In this document: piece after piece, positions 33,764-42,735 of the stretch
Numbering within the stretch: the first letter of the stretch is position 1
Layout: each line of letters opens with the position of its first letter
NCBI RefSeq assembly: GCF_001612985.1
Contig: NZ_BDBM01000015.1
Location: 1 to 64,000, forward strand
Reading direction: 5' to 3'
DNA from: Nocardia gamkensis NBRC 108242
Lineage (GTDB): Bacteria > Actinomycetota > Actinomycetes > Mycobacteriales > Mycobacteriaceae
Length of the DNA stretch: 64,000 nt
Made by a program: the position numbers and the translations under genes
Notes under the pieces: model-generated
Databases searched by the model: none
Seen by the model: the letters and a program-made list of their open reading frames with translations, nothing else
Told to the model about the DNA's origin: nothing

Positions 33764-35197
33764 CTACAGCGCCTTCAGTTCCTCGGTGACCGCTCCGACG
33801 GACTTCTTGGCGTCGCCGAACAGCATGGAGGTGTGGTCGGCGTAGAACAGCGGGTTGTCGATACCGGCGAAACCACTGTTCATCGACCGCTTGAGCACGA
33901 TGACGCTCTTGGCCTGGTCGACGTTGAGCACGGGCATGCCGTAGATCGGGCTGGAGGCGTCTTCACGGGCGGCGGGGTTGGTGACGTCGTTGGCGCCGAT
34001 CACCAAGGCGACATCGGTGCGATTGAATTCGCCGTTGATGTCGTCCATTTCCTTGAGCGCGTCATAGGACACCTCGGCCTCGGCCAGCAGCACGTTCATG
34101 TGACCGGGCATCCGACCGGCGACCGGGTGGATGGCGTATTTGACCTCCACACCCTTGGCCTCCAGCAGCGAAGCCATCTCCTTGACCGCGTGCTGTGCCT
34201 GGGCGACCGCCATGCCGTAACCGGGCACCACGATCACCTGATTGGCGTACGCCATCTGGATCGCGGCGTCCGCGGCGGAGGTGGCCTTGGCCTGCTTCTG
34301 CTCACCACCCGCGGCGCCGGGCGCGGTCCCGCCGCCGCCGAAGCCGCCCGCGACGATCGCCGGGATGGACCGGTTCATCGCCTTGGCCATCAGGTTGGTC
34401 AGGATGGTGCCGGACGCGCCGACGATCATGCCCGCGACGATCATCGCGGTGTTGTTCAACGCCAGACCCGCCGCGGCGGCCGACAATCCGGTCAGCGCGT
34501 TGAGCAGCGAGATGACCACCGGCATGTCCGCGCCGCCGATCGGCAGCACCACCATCAACCCGAGCACACCCGCTGCCACCAGCACCGCGATCATCCACAG
34601 CTGCGACACCCCCGCACCGGTGGCGCCGACGCCGATCACCACCGCCGCGGCGACCGCGCCGAGCAGCAGCAGCAGGTTCAACGGTTGCTGCAATTTGCCG
34701 ATCCCGATCGGGCGGCCGGGCAGGATCTCCTGCAACTTCCCGAACGCGATCAGCGAACCCCAGAACGACACCGAACCGATGATCGCCGCGAACAGCGATC
34801 CGATCACGATGTGCACGGTCGGTTCCTCGTCGAAGTGCGAGAAACCCTGGGAGTTGATGAATTCCGACCACGCGATCAACGCGACCGTGCCACCGCCGAC
34901 ACCGTTGAACGCGGCCACCAGCTGCGGCATCGCGGTCATCTTGGTGTACTTCGCGGGCGGCACACCCAGCACGACACCGACCACCAGACCGGCGACGATG
35001 AGAATCCAGTTGTCGGTGTGCCGGATCGAGATCAGCGTCGCGACCACCGCCAGCGCCATGCCCACCGCGGCGATCAAGTTGCCGCGCACCGCGGTCTTCG
35101 GGCCGGTCAAGCCCATCAAACCGTAGATGAACATGCCGAAGGCAATAATGTAGAGACCGTTCACCAGATAGGTGACGTTGTCGAAGGTGTGCATCAC
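33764..35197 (-). CDS. pntB: NAD(P) transhydrogenase subunit beta
   Basis: 477 residues: about nine membrane helices (dII part, 1-270) and the NADP(H)-binding dIII domain (about 300-477) with VIVVPGYGMAVAQAQ and VIGANDVTNPAA. With PntAA and PntAB it couples proton re-entry to hydride transfer from NADH to NADP+. The ATG overlaps the pntAB stop by 4 bp. A strong hairpin follows the gene. Confidence 0.95.
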   Translation of the reverse strand: MMHTFDNVTYLVNGLYIIAFGMFIYGLMGLTGPKTAVRGNLIAAVGMALAVVATLISIRHTDNWILIVAGLVVGVVLGVPPAKYTKMTAMPQLVAAFNGVGGGTVALIAWSEFINSQGFSHFDEEPTVHIVIGSLFAAIIGSVSFWGSLIAFGKLQEILPGRPIGIGKLQQPLNLLLLLGAVAAAVVIGVGATGAGVSQLWMIAVLVAAGVLGLMVVLPIGGADMPVVISLLNALTGLSAAAAGLALNNTAMIVAGMIVGASGTILTNLMAKAMNRSIPAIVAGGFGGGGTAPGAAGGEQKQAKATSAADAAIQMAYANQVIVVPGYGMAVAQAQHAVKEMASLLEAKGVEVKYAIHPVAGRMPGHMNVLLAEAEVSYDALKEMDDINGEFNRTDVALVIGANDVTNPAAREDASSPIYGMPVLNVDQAKSVIVLKRSMNSGFAGIDNPLFYADHTSMLFGDAKKSVGAVTEELKAL

Positions 35198-35511
35198 TCA
35201 CCCGCCTTCTGCGCGGCAGCGGGCTTCTTGCCCTTGAACATCCCCAACATCCGGTCGGTCACCACGAAACCACCGATCACGTTCAGGGTTCCGAACACCA
35301 CGGCGACGAACAGGATGATCTGCGTCAGGATCGACGGGTCCTGCACGTTACCCAGCGTGACCAGCGCGCCGAGCACCACGATGCCGTGAATGGCATTGGT
35401 GCCCGACATCAACGGCGTGTGCAGCGTGTTCGGGACCTTGGAGATCACCGCGAAACCGACGAATCCGGACAGCACCAGGATCGCGATATTCGCCAGCAAT
35501 TCGGTATACAT
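35194..35511 (-). CDS. pntAB: NAD(P) transhydrogenase subunit alpha 2 (membrane part)
   Basis: 105 residues with three membrane segments. The block GFVGFAVISKVPNTLHTPLMSGTNA is a family hallmark. It is the split-off membrane part of PntA, as in mycobacteria, Rhodospirillum and relatives. Overlaps of 1 bp with pntAA and 4 bp with pntB show one operon. Confidence 0.94.
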   Translation of the reverse strand: MYTELLANIAILVLSGFVGFAVISKVPNTLHTPLMSGTNAIHGIVVLGALVTLGNVQDPSILTQIILFVAVVFGTLNVIGGFVVTDRMLGMFKGKKPAAAQKAGE

Positions 35512-36698
35512 CAGTTCTCCACCTTCGCCTCGGTCGCGTCCTTCACCTGCGCAGGCTCCGCCGATTCGGTCGCGTCCGCCGATTCGGTCGCAGCACGGGT
35601 GACGCAGGAATCCGCCAGCACCTGGTCGCCGAAGTCGGGCGCGAGCTTGCCGTCGACCAGCATCAGCTCCAGCAGCGCCGCGATGTTCTTCGAGTACAGC
35701 TCCGAGGCGTGCTCGGGCATGGTGGCGGGCAGGTTCAACGGCGAGGCGATGGTCACCTCGTGCTTGACGACCGTCTGTCCGGGCTCGGTCAACTCGCAGT
35801 TGCCGCCGGTCTCACCGGCAAGATCGACGATCACGCTGCCGGGCTTCATGCCCTCGACCGCCGCGGCCGTCACCAAGCGCGGCGCGGGACGGCCCGGCAC
35901 CAGCGCGGTGGTGATCACCACGTCGAAGCCTTTGATCGCGTCCTCCAAAGCCTGCTGCTGGCGAGCCTTCTCCTCGTCGGTGAGCTCGCGGGCGTATCCG
36001 CCCTCGCCCGCGGCGTCGATCCCCAGATCCAGCCACTGCGCACCCACCGACCGCACCTGATCGGCGACCTCGGGCCGCACGTCGTACCCGGTTGTCCGAC
36101 CACCGAGGCGCTTCGCGGTCGCCAGCGCCTGCAAACCCGCCACGCCCACACCCAGCACCAACACGGTCGCGGGCTTCACTGTGCCTGCGGCGGTGGTCAA
36201 CATCGGGAAGAACCGCGTCGACTCCGACGCCGCCAGCAACACCGCCTTGTACCCCGCCACATTCGCCTGCGAGGACAACGCGTCCATCACCTGCGCGCGC
36301 GAGATCCGCGGAATCGCCTCCACCGCAAACGCTTGTACCCCCGCCGACTTCAGCGCGCCGATCTGATTGTCGGCGTTGCGCGGCGCGAGGAAACCGATCA
36401 GCGTCTGCCCCGACGACAGCTTGCCCACCTCGGCGTCACTGGGCGGGGCGACCTTCACCACCACATCCGCCGACCACGGATCACCGATCGTCGCGCCCGC
36501 CTCCACATACGCTTCGTCGGGAATGAGCGCGCCCTGTCCGGCCCCGGACTCGACGACTACCTCCACGCCCTGCTTCACCAGGCTGGGGATGATCTTCGGC
36601 ACCAATGCGACACGTCGCTCGCCCGCGTTCGATTCGCGAACGACACCGACACGCGCGCCGCGCGGCGATGGATCGCCTACGCTCTGCGTTGTCTCCAC
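35511..36698 (-). CDS. pntAA: NAD(P) transhydrogenase subunit alpha 1 (NAD-binding)
   Basis: 395 residues. The alanine-dehydrogenase/PNT N-terminal domain (GVVRESNAGERRVALVP) and NAD-binding domain (VLVLGVGVAGLQALATAKRLGG with GYDVRPE) are intact, and VIVDLAGETGGNCELT closes the core. A short acidic, Ala-rich C-terminal tail follows. The GTG start at 36698 has AGGAAG at 36707-36712. First gene of the operon, facing a 397-bp intergenic region. Confidence 0.95.
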   Translation of the reverse strand: METTQSVGDPSPRGARVGVVRESNAGERRVALVPKIIPSLVKQGVEVVVESGAGQGALIPDEAYVEAGATIGDPWSADVVVKVAPPSDAEVGKLSSGQTLIGFLAPRNADNQIGALKSAGVQAFAVEAIPRISRAQVMDALSSQANVAGYKAVLLAASESTRFFPMLTTAAGTVKPATVLVLGVGVAGLQALATAKRLGGRTTGYDVRPEVADQVRSVGAQWLDLGIDAAGEGGYARELTDEEKARQQQALEDAIKGFDVVITTALVPGRPAPRLVTAAAVEGMKPGSVIVDLAGETGGNCELTEPGQTVVKHEVTIASPLNLPATMPEHASELYSKNIAALLELMLVDGKLAPDFGDQVLADSCVTRAATESADATESAEPAQVKDATEAKVEN

Positions 36699-37095
36699 TT
36701 GTCAGACTTCCTTCTCTTACCGAGCTTCAGGCAACGGGTAGACGACCGGACGATGTTACCGTCGAGTAAGTTCGCCCAAATCCTCGCAACTGTACCTGGC
36801 CCGCCGTGAGCCTAGCTGAGATGCCCGTCACACACGCCGGGCGATTCGCGCCGGTGCGCCGGGGGTTCCCCGGTCGCCACGGAGCGAGCCGTCTTCCATC
36901 GAAGCCGCGGTCCACCGTTTTTCCTTCTCGCTCTGTGATCGTGGTCGCCGCAGGTGAACACGGCAAGACCGTACGTAAAAGTCTGTTACCAACCTCGAGG
37001 TTGGGGGCCTGATCGGAGGCCTGGCGTCCCGGTGAGCGGACGTGCGCGTCCCGCCGAACGACTCTCCGGGGTGTTCCGCTCGGCTCGTACGCCGT
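36699..37095. other. 397-bp intergenic region with a 16-bp palindrome
   Basis: Shared upstream region of pntAA (minus) and the HIT gene (plus). It contains the perfect 16-bp palindrome CCAACCTCGAGGTTGG at 36989-37004, a possible operator or hairpin about 290 bp before pntAA and 92 bp before the HIT start. No gene-like frame with convincing content is seen. Confidence 0.5.
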
Positions 37096-37569
37096 ATGGT
37101 CCAGCGTGTGAACGACTGCGTCTTCTGTCGCATCGTGGCAGGCGAGGCGCCGGCGGCGAAGGTGTACGAGGACGACGCGCTCTGCGCGTTCCTCGACATC
37201 CGGCCGGTCGCCCGCGGGCACACGCTGGTCATACCGAAGCGGCACGCCGCCGAGTTGGAGGACCTCGACGCCGAACTCGGCGCGCGGATCTTCCGGGCCG
37301 GGCACCGGCTCGCACTGGCCGTCCGGCGCAGCAGCCTCGCCGCCGACGGCGCCAACCTGGTACTCAACGACGGAACCGCCGCGTTCCAGACCGTGCCGCA
37401 CGTCCACCTGCACGTGATCCCGCGCAGGCACGGCGACAAGCTACGGTTCGCCAAGGGATTCCTGCTGCGGCGCCCGCACGATCCGGTGACCACCGCCGCG
37501 GCCATCCGGGACGGCATCGCCGCATTGGACAACGAGGGCGAACGCCCGGAAAAGGAAATCGACGGATGA
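37096..37569 (+). CDS. HIT-family nucleotide hydrolase
   Basis: About 157 residues. The zinc-site-like CVFC segment near the N-terminus and the histidine triad HVHLHVIP (about residue 102) are intact. Proteins of this type hydrolyse AMP-lysine, Ap4A or similar nucleotides. The ATG at 37096 or GTG at 37108 may start translation. The stop overlaps the next ATG (37566-37569), placing it in an operon with the isomerase-like gene and peptidase E. Confidence 0.9.
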   Translation: MVQRVNDCVFCRIVAGEAPAAKVYEDDALCAFLDIRPVARGHTLVIPKRHAAELEDLDAELGARIFRAGHRLALAVRRSSLAADGANLVLNDGTAAFQTVPHVHLHVIPRRHGDKLRFAKGFLLRRPHDPVTTAAAIRDGIAALDNEGERPEKEIDG

Positions 37570-38402
37570 CCGAGACGTTCGATCGGGCCACGCTGATCGA
37601 CCTGCTGGCACAGCAATGGGACGCGATCGACGCACTGGTCGCTCCGCTGGACGAGGACCGCTGGCGCACCCCGTCGTCGCTGCCCGGCTGGACCGTGTTC
37701 GACGTCCTCGCCCACATGGTGGGCACCGAGTCCTGGCTACTGGGTGACCGCCCGCCCGCCCACGACCCCACCACCGCGAAGACCGATGTGCGCGCGCTTC
37801 CCTACGTGCGCAACGAGACCGCGGTGCTCAACGAGATCTGGGTGGACCGGTTGCGCCCGCTGTCCGGCGCCCGGCTGCTCGAGTTCTATCGCGACGTCAT
37901 CGCGCGCAGACGCGCCGCGCTCGCGGCCATGGGCGACGCCGAGTGGGAGAAGGAAACCGTCTCGCCGATCGGGCAGGTGACCTACGGCAGGTTCATGCGG
38001 GTGCGCTTGTTCGACTGCTGGATGCACGAACTCGACATCGCCGACGCGCTCGGCGTGCCGGTGGAAGAAGGCGGGCCACGCGGCGAGCTCGCGTTCGCGG
38101 AGTTCGTGGGCAGCATCCCGCGCGTGGTGGCGAAGAAGGGCGAGGCGCCGGACGGCGCGCGGATCACCTTCGCGCTGACCGGCCCCCTGGCCAGGACCTT
38201 GCACATCGAGGTGGCGGGCCGGGCGCGCTACGTGGACGCGTTCGACGAACCCGCCACTGTCGAGATCGGCCTGGACTCGAGGCTTTTCGCGCGGCTCGGC
38301 GGCGGTCGGACGACCGCCGAGGAGCACCTGGACGAGATCACCATCCAGGGCGACGCCGAACTCGGGCGACGCATCGTGCGCCACCTGGCCTTCACCATCT
38401 GA
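37566..38402 (+). CDS. Maleylpyruvate isomerase-like, DinB-fold (mycothiol-dependent type) protein
   Basis: 278 residues. The N-terminal MDMPI/DinB four-helix domain has LPGWTVFDVLAHMVGTE with the first metal histidine, and VRLFDCWMHELDIADALG with the later His. The C-terminal part (about 190-278) is the SCP2-like MDMPI_C domain. These enzymes act on mycothiol conjugates; the substrate here is unknown. It overlaps the HIT gene by 4 bp and is 6 bp from peptidase E. Confidence 0.85.
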   Translation: MTETFDRATLIDLLAQQWDAIDALVAPLDEDRWRTPSSLPGWTVFDVLAHMVGTESWLLGDRPPAHDPTTAKTDVRALPYVRNETAVLNEIWVDRLRPLSGARLLEFYRDVIARRRAALAAMGDAEWEKETVSPIGQVTYGRFMRVRLFDCWMHELDIADALGVPVEEGGPRGELAFAEFVGSIPRVVAKKGEAPDGARITFALTGPLARTLHIEVAGRARYVDAFDEPATVEIGLDSRLFARLGGGRTTAEEHLDEITIQGDAELGRRIVRHLAFTI

Positions 38403-38408
38403 TCCGCG

Positions 38409-39062
38409 ATGCGGCTGTTCCTGTCCAGCTATCGCTTCGGGGCGCACTACGACCGGCTCGCCGCGCTCGCGGGCCCACCCGGCCGGGTGGCGCTGATTCC
38501 GAACGCCTGCGACGCCTGGCCGCAGGTGTGGGCGGGCGCGGTGACCAGTGACATGGCACCGCTGCGCAAGCTCGGCTACCGGCCCGAGGTGCTCGACCTG
38601 CGCGAGTACGCCGGTCGGGAAGCCGAGCTGGAACGAAAACTGGCGGAATTCCCGCTGGTGTGGGTGCGCGGCGGCAATACCTTCGTGCTGCGCGCCCAGT
38701 TCGCCCGCAGCGGCGCGGACCGAGCGCTTCCCCGGCTGCTCGCCTCCGACGCGCTCGCCTACGCCGGTTACAGCGCCGGGGCCTGCGTGATGACCCCGGA
38801 CCTGCACGGCCTGGAGTCGGTGGACGATCCCGGCGAGGTCGCCCCGGCGTGCGGCATCGAACCGCGATGGGACGGATTGGGATTGGTCGACCGCCGGATC
38901 GTGCCGCACATCGATTCGGCCACCGATCCCGACGGTGAGTGCACTCGGCTCGCCGCCCGCTACCGCGCCGAAGGCGTCGAGCACTGGGCACTGACCGACG
39001 AGGACGCGATCGTCGTCGACGGCGCGCGCACCGAGGTGCTGATCAATCCGGTGGTGTCGTGA
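38409..39062 (+). CDS. pepE: Peptidase E-like (S51 family)
   Basis: 217 residues. The nucleophile elbow YAGYSAGACV places Ser near residue 122, WVRGGNTFVLR precedes it, and DRRIVPHID holds a conserved His. S51 peptidases cleave N-terminal aspartyl dipeptides; cyanophycinase relatives exist, but length fits PepE. Third gene of the HIT operon. Confidence 0.88.
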   Translation: MRLFLSSYRFGAHYDRLAALAGPPGRVALIPNACDAWPQVWAGAVTSDMAPLRKLGYRPEVLDLREYAGREAELERKLAEFPLVWVRGGNTFVLRAQFARSGADRALPRLLASDALAYAGYSAGACVMTPDLHGLESVDDPGEVAPACGIEPRWDGLGLVDRRIVPHIDSATDPDGECTRLAARYRAEGVEHWALTDEDAIVVDGARTEVLINPVVS

Positions 39063-39205
39063 ACGTCCACAGCCGCTGCTCGAGATCGCGCACGCTGTGA
39101 TTCCGGCGCAGCTGGACGACACCGTCGCCCGCGGTGACCGCCGTGGTAGATGGTGCCGTCGTCGCTGGTGATCCGACCGGGTGCCGAACCGAAGACCTTT
39201 GTCAC
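39043..39205 (-). pseudogene. Frameshifted small gene after the GtrA gene
   Basis: A GTG at 39203-39205 overlaps the stop of the GtrA gene (GTGA), the usual coupled start, and reads TKVFGSAPGRITSDDGTIYH. Near 39135-39145 coding appearance switches to another frame reading AVTAGDGVVQLRRNHSVRD and LEQRLWTF, with a stop at 39043. Neither frame alone looks like a whole protein. It could be a decayed small gene or a sequencing error. Family not recognised. Confidence 0.4.
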
Positions 39206-39711
39206 GTCGTGTCGGGCGCGAGTTCGGGTTCCGGCTCGGCGGCCCGGCGGAAGACCACCCAGCGCATCGCGCTGTACATGTAGACGGCTTCGCACGCGCC
39301 CGCCAGCAACCGGGACAGGTGGTACTCCAGCCCCAGCGCGGCGAGTCCACTGCCGACGCCGAGGATGAACGCGAGGTAGTTGACCACGACCACCCCCACG
39401 TACACCGTGGCCTGCCTGCCGACCGGCGCGTGGGAATGGAAGTTGAACGTACGGTTCAGCACGAAGGCGAGTCCGAACGCGCACACGTACGCCACGGTCA
39501 CCGACAACCACACCGGCAGATCGAACGAGCCGTGCAAGACGGTGAGCAGCGCCAAGTCGACGGCGAAGGTGCCGCTGTTGATCAGCGCGAAGCCCAGGAA
39601 GGTCGGCGGGACGAGACGGTCCAGCCCCAACGGCAGCCGCTGCACGACCGCCTCGCACCAGCGGGTGAACCGGTCGGCGATCGTATCGGCGGTCTCGGAC
39701 AGCTCGTGCAC
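39202..39711 (-). CDS. GtrA-family membrane protein
   Basis: 169 residues with four membrane segments. The GtrA signature FLGFALINSGTFAVDLALL and VLNRTFNFHSH is present, with RWVVFR near the end. GtrA proteins act in moving polyprenyl-linked sugars or cell-wall glycan steps. A second GtrA protein lies at 50063. Start used at 39711. Confidence 0.85.
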   Translation of the reverse strand: MHELSETADTIADRFTRWCEAVVQRLPLGLDRLVPPTFLGFALINSGTFAVDLALLTVLHGSFDLPVWLSVTVAYVCAFGLAFVLNRTFNFHSHAPVGRQATVYVGVVVVNYLAFILGVGSGLAALGLEYHLSRLLAGACEAVYMYSAMRWVVFRRAAEPEPELAPDTT

Positions 39712-39771
39712 GCGACCAGGCTGCCAGCGACAGATGTCCGGCAGATGAGCAGGCGGCGACCGCCCGGTGGA

Positions 39772-40101
39772 TCAGCTGATCTGCGCCCGGCCTGGACCGT
39801 TCTGGGCCTGGTCCAAACCGGCCCAGGCCGCCAGGCACCGCCGCCGCGCGACATCGTCCGCGTCCGCCAGCAGCGCCTCCAGCAACTCGCGGGGCTCGCG
39901 GCGCCAGAGGTCGGCCAGCTCGGCGAGGGCCTCCTTGCCGAAGACACCGGAGCGGTCCAGCGCGTTCAGCCACTCCTCGTGCTCGCCCGCGTGCACACGG
40001 CGCAGCACGTCCGGGTCGATGCCGCCCTCGACGAACTCGCTGGAGAACATCGCGGCGACCAATTCCCGGCGACTGGGTTGTTCGCCCTGCATCCGTTCCA
40101 T
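39772..40101 (-). CDS. Hypothetical protein, 109 aa
   Basis: A helical, acidic protein beginning MERMQGEQPSRREL with ELVAAMFSSEFVEGGIDPD, VLRRVHAGEHEEWLNALDR and a C-terminal ARRRCLAAWAGLDQAQ. It resembles no family I know. The start may be ATG 40101 or 40092; GGAGGG at 40104-40109 suits 40092 better. It is divergent from the FAD oxidase gene, with 225 bp between. Confidence 0.6.
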   Translation of the reverse strand: MERMQGEQPSRRELVAAMFSSEFVEGGIDPDVLRRVHAGEHEEWLNALDRSGVFGKEALAELADLWRREPRELLEALLADADDVARRRCLAAWAGLDQAQNGPGRAQIS

Positions 40102-40326
40102 CCCTCCAAGTGGTACGCGGCGAACCGCATGGTCGGCCTGCGCCACGACATGGCGGCGCCGGGAGAACTCGATGCCCCGAACACTAAGCCCCTGTGGGCA
40201 TTCTGGTCTCCCGACAGCGGTAATACCACTATGGCGGGTGACATCACATTCCGGGGCTTTCGCCCGCCACACGCGCACGGGTCGGCCGGTCAGCAAATCA
40301 CGGGCACGGGGAGCTAGCGTGAAGTT

Positions 40327-41685
40327 GTGGACCTGCATGACTTGATCGCCGCCCTTCCCGACGGCACGGTGCTCACCGACGCCGATCTGCTGGCGAGCTA
40401 CCGCCAGGACTGGGCGCGGGATCCGGACGCCGGGACCGCCCTCGCCGTGGTGCGGGCAACCAGCACCGACGACGTGTCCGCCACGCTGCGATGGGCCACC
40501 GCGCATCGTGTCCCGGTGATCCCGCGCGGAGCCGGATCCGGGCTGTCCGGGGGCGCCACGGCGGTCGACGGAGCGATCGTGCTCACCACCGAGCGGATGC
40601 GGGATATCACCGTCGACCCGGTCACCCGGACCGCCGTGGTGCAGCCGGGCCTGCTCAACGCCGAGGTCAAGCGCGCGGTCGCGGAGCACGGCCTGTGGTA
40701 TCCGCCCGACCCGTCGTCGTTCGAGATCTGCTCGATCGGCGGTAACGCGGCGACGAACGCGGGCGGACTGTGCTGTGTGAAATACGGCGTGACAACCGAT
40801 TACGTGCTCGGGATGCAGGTCGCGCTCGCCGACGGCACCGTCGTGCGGCTGGGTGGTCCACGATTGAAGGACTCGGCCGGCCTGTCGCTGACCAAGTTGT
40901 TCGTCGGCAGCGAGGGCACGCTCGGAGTGATCACGGAACTGACCCTGCGACTGCTGCCCGCGCAACCGCCGCAGAGCACGGTCGTCGCGAGCTTCCCCAC
41001 GCTCACCGCCGCCACCGAGGCGATCCTGACCATCACCGGAGAACTGCGGCCCTCGATGCTCGAGTTCATGGACTCGGTGTCGATCAACGCCGTGGAGGAC
41101 GAGCTGCGGATGGGATTGGACCGGCAGGCGGCCGCGCTGCTGGTCGCGCGCTCCGACGCACCCGGCGAATTCGCCCGGCGCGAGGCCGAGATCATGGCGG
41201 CGGCCTGTGAGAAAGCAGGCGCAACCGAGGTTTTCCACACCGAGGACCCGGCCGAGGGCGAGGCGTTCGCGGCCGCCCGGCGTCTGGCGATTCCCGCTGT
41301 GGAGAAGCTCGGCCCGCTGCTGCTCGAGGACGTCGGCGTGCCGCTGCCCCGGCTCGGCGACCTGGTGAGCGGCGTCGCCGAGATCGCCGAGCGCAACGCG
41401 GTGACGGTGTCGGTGATCGCGCACGCGGGCGACGGAAACACCCACCCGCTGATCGTGCACGACCCCTCCGACGCGGATCTCACCGAGCGGGCGCATCGCG
41501 CCTTCGGCGAGATCATGGACCTGGCCATCGCCCTCGGCGGCACCATCACCGGTGAACACGGCGTCGGCCGATTGAAGAAGGCATGGCTGCCCGATCAGCT
41601 CGGCCCCGACGTGATGGCCCTGACCCGGCGCATCAAGGACGCCCTCGACCCCGACGGCATCCTCAATCCCGGCGCGATCCTGTGA
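40327..41685 (+). CDS. FAD-linked oxidase, glycolate/D-lactate dehydrogenase (GlcD) type
   Basis: 452 residues. The FAD-binding type 4 (PCMH) domain (about 30-215) has VIPRGAGSGLSGGA and SIGGNAATNAGG. The C-terminal FAD-oxidase domain holds the metal/active-site histidines in HAGDGNTHPL and GEHGVGRLKK. Typical substrates are glycolate, D-lactate or D-2-hydroxy acids. It is alone, without GlcE/GlcF partners, so it is probably a single-chain FAD dehydrogenase. GTG start. Confidence 0.93.
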   Translation: MDLHDLIAALPDGTVLTDADLLASYRQDWARDPDAGTALAVVRATSTDDVSATLRWATAHRVPVIPRGAGSGLSGGATAVDGAIVLTTERMRDITVDPVTRTAVVQPGLLNAEVKRAVAEHGLWYPPDPSSFEICSIGGNAATNAGGLCCVKYGVTTDYVLGMQVALADGTVVRLGGPRLKDSAGLSLTKLFVGSEGTLGVITELTLRLLPAQPPQSTVVASFPTLTAATEAILTITGELRPSMLEFMDSVSINAVEDELRMGLDRQAAALLVARSDAPGEFARREAEIMAAACEKAGATEVFHTEDPAEGEAFAAARRLAIPAVEKLGPLLLEDVGVPLPRLGDLVSGVAEIAERNAVTVSVIAHAGDGNTHPLIVHDPSDADLTERAHRAFGEIMDLAIALGGTITGEHGVGRLKKAWLPDQLGPDVMALTRRIKDALDPDGILNPGAIL

Positions 41686-41731
41686 CCGTCGCGACGGAAC
41701 ATTCCCAGCCGACAAGGAGTTCTACCCCAAC

Positions 41732-42016
41732 ATGACGACCAGGCTCGAACACAACGTCGCCGATACCCGTTTCGAGATCTACATCGACGACACCCTCGCC
41801 GGGTACGCCGACTACGCCGAACGCGAAGACCCCAAGGTCCGCGACTTCCACCACACCATGACCTTCCCGGAGTTCCGGGGCCGCGGAGTAGCCGCTCAGG
41901 TCGTCGAATACGCCCTCGACGACTCCCGCAAGTCCGGATTCTCGGTCATCCCCACCTGCTGGTACGTGGAGAAGTACATCGCCGAACACCGCGAATACGC
42001 CGATTTGGTCTCCTGA
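41732..42016 (+). CDS. GNAT-like small N-acetyltransferase (YjdJ type)
   Basis: 94 residues. It has the short GNAT core: HTMTFPEFRGRGVAAQVVEYAL includes the acetyl-CoA-binding RGRGVA loop, followed by VIPTCWYVEKYIAEH. This is the YjdJ/N-acetyltransferase-like subfamily (Pfam Acetyltransf_CG). The ATG at 41732 follows AAGGAG at 41714-41719. 46 bp downstream of the FAD oxidase, so possibly co-transcribed. Confidence 0.85.
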   Translation: MTTRLEHNVADTRFEIYIDDTLAGYADYAEREDPKVRDFHHTMTFPEFRGRGVAAQVVEYALDDSRKSGFSVIPTCWYVEKYIAEHREYADLVS

Positions 42017-42144
42017 GCGATCGTCACGGCACGGTTCCTCCGTACGAGTACTTCGTAAGCGGCCTCGTCCCGGGACAAATCCGGTGCTGTGAAAGCCCCA
42101 CGCCTCGGGCCGGATCGTTGGCAAATGCGCAAGAGCTGCCCTGG

Positions 42145-42444
42145 TCACCACCCACCGGGAGAGCTACTCGCGTTCGCCGCAGCGATGTGCCCGGGTTCCC
42201 GGCAGCTGCCGGGATGCCGCCAAAGCAACGGTGGGTTCAGGGCCGCTTGAAAGTCGCCATCGGTAACGCCAACGGTGAAGGCATCCCACACGCCGGGCGC
42301 GAACATCAGCGCCGGGCCGGTCGGGTTCTTGGAGTCACGCACGCCGATATGACCTCCCGCGAGGAAAGCGACCTCGACGCAGGCTTTGTCTCCCCCGCTA
42401 TAGCTGCTCTTGAACCACTTGGCCTCGGAGAGGTCGGTATTCAC
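42145..42444 (-). CDS. DUF397-domain protein with extended C-terminus
   Basis: 99 residues. Residues 1-65 are a complete DUF397 domain (AKWFKSSYSGG, ACVEVAFL, VGVRDSKNP-like block, WDAFTVGVTDGDF). The last 34 residues (QAALNPPLLWRH onward) extend past the usual end and look unlike the family, suggesting loss of the normal stop by frameshift or mutation. Second of two tandem DUF397 genes behind the XRE regulator. Confidence 0.8.
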   Translation of the reverse strand: MNTDLSEAKWFKSSYSGGDKACVEVAFLAGGHIGVRDSKNPTGPALMFAPGVWDAFTVGVTDGDFQAALNPPLLWRHPGSCREPGHIAAANASSSPGGW

Positions 42445-42519
42445 GGTGCATACTCCCTTGCCATCTGCCGGAGCGGGTTCTTGCTCTGATCCGGGTTCAG
42501 CGCCGCGCTTCTGATCGCT

Positions 42520-42735
42520 TCAGGGGCGGTTGAACTCCCCATCCGCCACGCCAGCGGTGAAGGCGTCCCACTCGCCGGGTGTGAACACCAGTGCCGGGCC
42601 GGACGGGTTCTTCGAGTCCCGCACGCCGACCATGCCACGGCCGAGAAACGCAACCTCAACACACTCTTTACCGGCCTGGCTACGGCTGCTCTTGAACCAC
42701 TGTGCCCCCGATACGTCAACGTCCACGCTGCTCAT
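42520..42735 (-). CDS. DUF397-domain protein
   Basis: 71 residues, one complete DUF397 domain (AQWFKSSRSQAG, ECVEVAFLGRG, GVRDSKNPSGPALVF, WDAFTAGVADGEF) with normal length. Its ATG lies inside the end of the XRE/DUF5753 gene (20-bp overlap), so the two are coupled. DUF397 proteins are small partners of WhiJ-like regulators in actinobacteria. About 65% identical by eye to the neighbour at 42145. Confidence 0.9.
   Translation of the reverse strand: MSSVDVDVSGAQWFKSSRSQAGKECVEVAFLGRGMVGVRDSKNPSGPALVFTPGEWDAFTAGVADGEFNRP

Noticed and set aside
36806..37012. 68-codon ORF in the pnt-HIT gap
   Set aside because: No ribosome site, poor composition, and spans the 16-bp palindrome.
39772..41715. 647-codon open frame on the minus strand opposite the FAD oxidase
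   Set aside because: Only its last 109 codons look like a gene; the rest is antisense shadow of the oxidase.
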